This document shows positions 63,979-64,000 of a stretch of DNA of 64,000 nt, piece by piece. Origin of the DNA: Prescottella equi. GTDB lineage: Bacteria > Actinomycetota > Actinomycetes > Mycobacteriales > Mycobacteriaceae. The stretch covers positions 682,001-746,000 of the forward strand of contig NZ_LWTX01000001.1 in the NCBI RefSeq assembly GCF_002094305.1, in the 5' to 3' direction. The notes under the pieces were generated by a model. It made no database searches. It was not told where the DNA came from and worked only from the letters and a program-made list of their open reading frames with translations. Every line of letters begins with the position of its first letter. Within the stretch, counting starts at the first letter, position 1. A program made the translations under genes and the position numbers.

Positions 63979-64000
63979 ATGACCGACAACGAATTCCGTT
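63979..64000 (+). CDS. Start of a further gene, cut by window end
   Basis: ATG 63979 lies 1 base after the preceding stop (TGATATG), with AGGAG 4-9 bases upstream of it; only MTDNEFR is visible. It is evidently co-transcribed with the CBS protein gene. Too little sequence is present to name it. Confidence 0.55.

Overview
The window is a high-GC actinobacterial chromosome segment, most likely Rhodococcus or a close Nocardiaceae relative. The gene order follows the Mycobacterium tuberculosis ndk-rne-rplU-rpmA-obg-proB ... proA ... nadD-rsfS-gpgP-octT-degV ... comEA-comEC-holA-rpsT ... lepA ... treH-subI-cysTWA ... nirA-cysH ... hemW-hrcA-dnaJ2-rsmE ... phoH-ybeY block, read in the same order but with several extra gene groups inserted. 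GTG and TTG starts are common. Many genes have a TANNNT box 6-8 bases before the start codon and no Shine-Dalgarno, the leaderless arrangement common in actinobacteria. I see no insertion sequence, prophage, CRISPR array, tRNA or rRNA.

Layout. 1-7644: ndk tail, RNase E, ribosomal proteins L21 and L27, Obg GTPase and ProB. 7653-18489: an accessory stretch that separates proB from proA, with a sirtuin, a VOC protein, a YhgE/Pip membrane protein, the ectoine operon ectABC, a RecQ-like helicase with a phosphoribosyltransferase-like tail, a GNAT protein, ribokinase and an amino acid permease. 18561-25808: proA, a MoxR/vWA pair, then nadD-rsfS-gpgP-octT-degV (NAD synthesis, ribosome silencing and methylglucose lipopolysaccharide steps). 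25877-30513: ComEA, ComEC, HolA and, convergent, S20. 30841-38007: aquaporin Z, a PemK-like protein, LepA, a nitronate monooxygenase, a VOC protein and a GH15 trehalase.

38115-43878 is a sulfate import locus: two tandem paralogous sulfate-binding lipoproteins followed by CysT, CysW and CysA. 43948-46943 holds a beta-lactamase-fold serine hydrolase, a flavin reductase behind a SoxR-like operator, a small HhH protein and a pentapeptide-repeat protein. 46960-52399 is a reverse-strand sulfate assimilation operon, sirA/nirA-cysH-cysD-cysN-sirB: ATP sulfurylase, Fe-S APS reductase, ferredoxin sulfite reductase and the chelatase that makes siroheme. 52781-64000: HemW, a small conserved protein, HrcA-DnaJ-RsmE, an inserted hydrolase/MFS/TetR group, then PhoH, YbeY and a CBS-domain membrane protein.

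The most interesting signal is a set of short leaderless ORFs in front of the sulfur genes. Three are exactly 29 codons long, each starts 7 bases after a -10 box and each carries cysteine codons at or near its end. They precede subI copy 1, subI copy 2 and the nirA operon, and look like cysteine-sensing attenuators tying both sulfate uptake and reduction to cysteinyl-tRNA supply. A possible fourth, with three consecutive Cys codons, lies upstream of lepA. A second notable signal is a palindromic repeat found once between genes (57613-57658) and once in frame inside the gpgP phosphatase (23869-23915), where it appears to add about 20 residues. Other regulatory signals are paired palindromic operators between the TetR and MFS genes, a 19-bp-spaced MerR/SoxR-type promoter and a consensus CRP site upstream of ectA.
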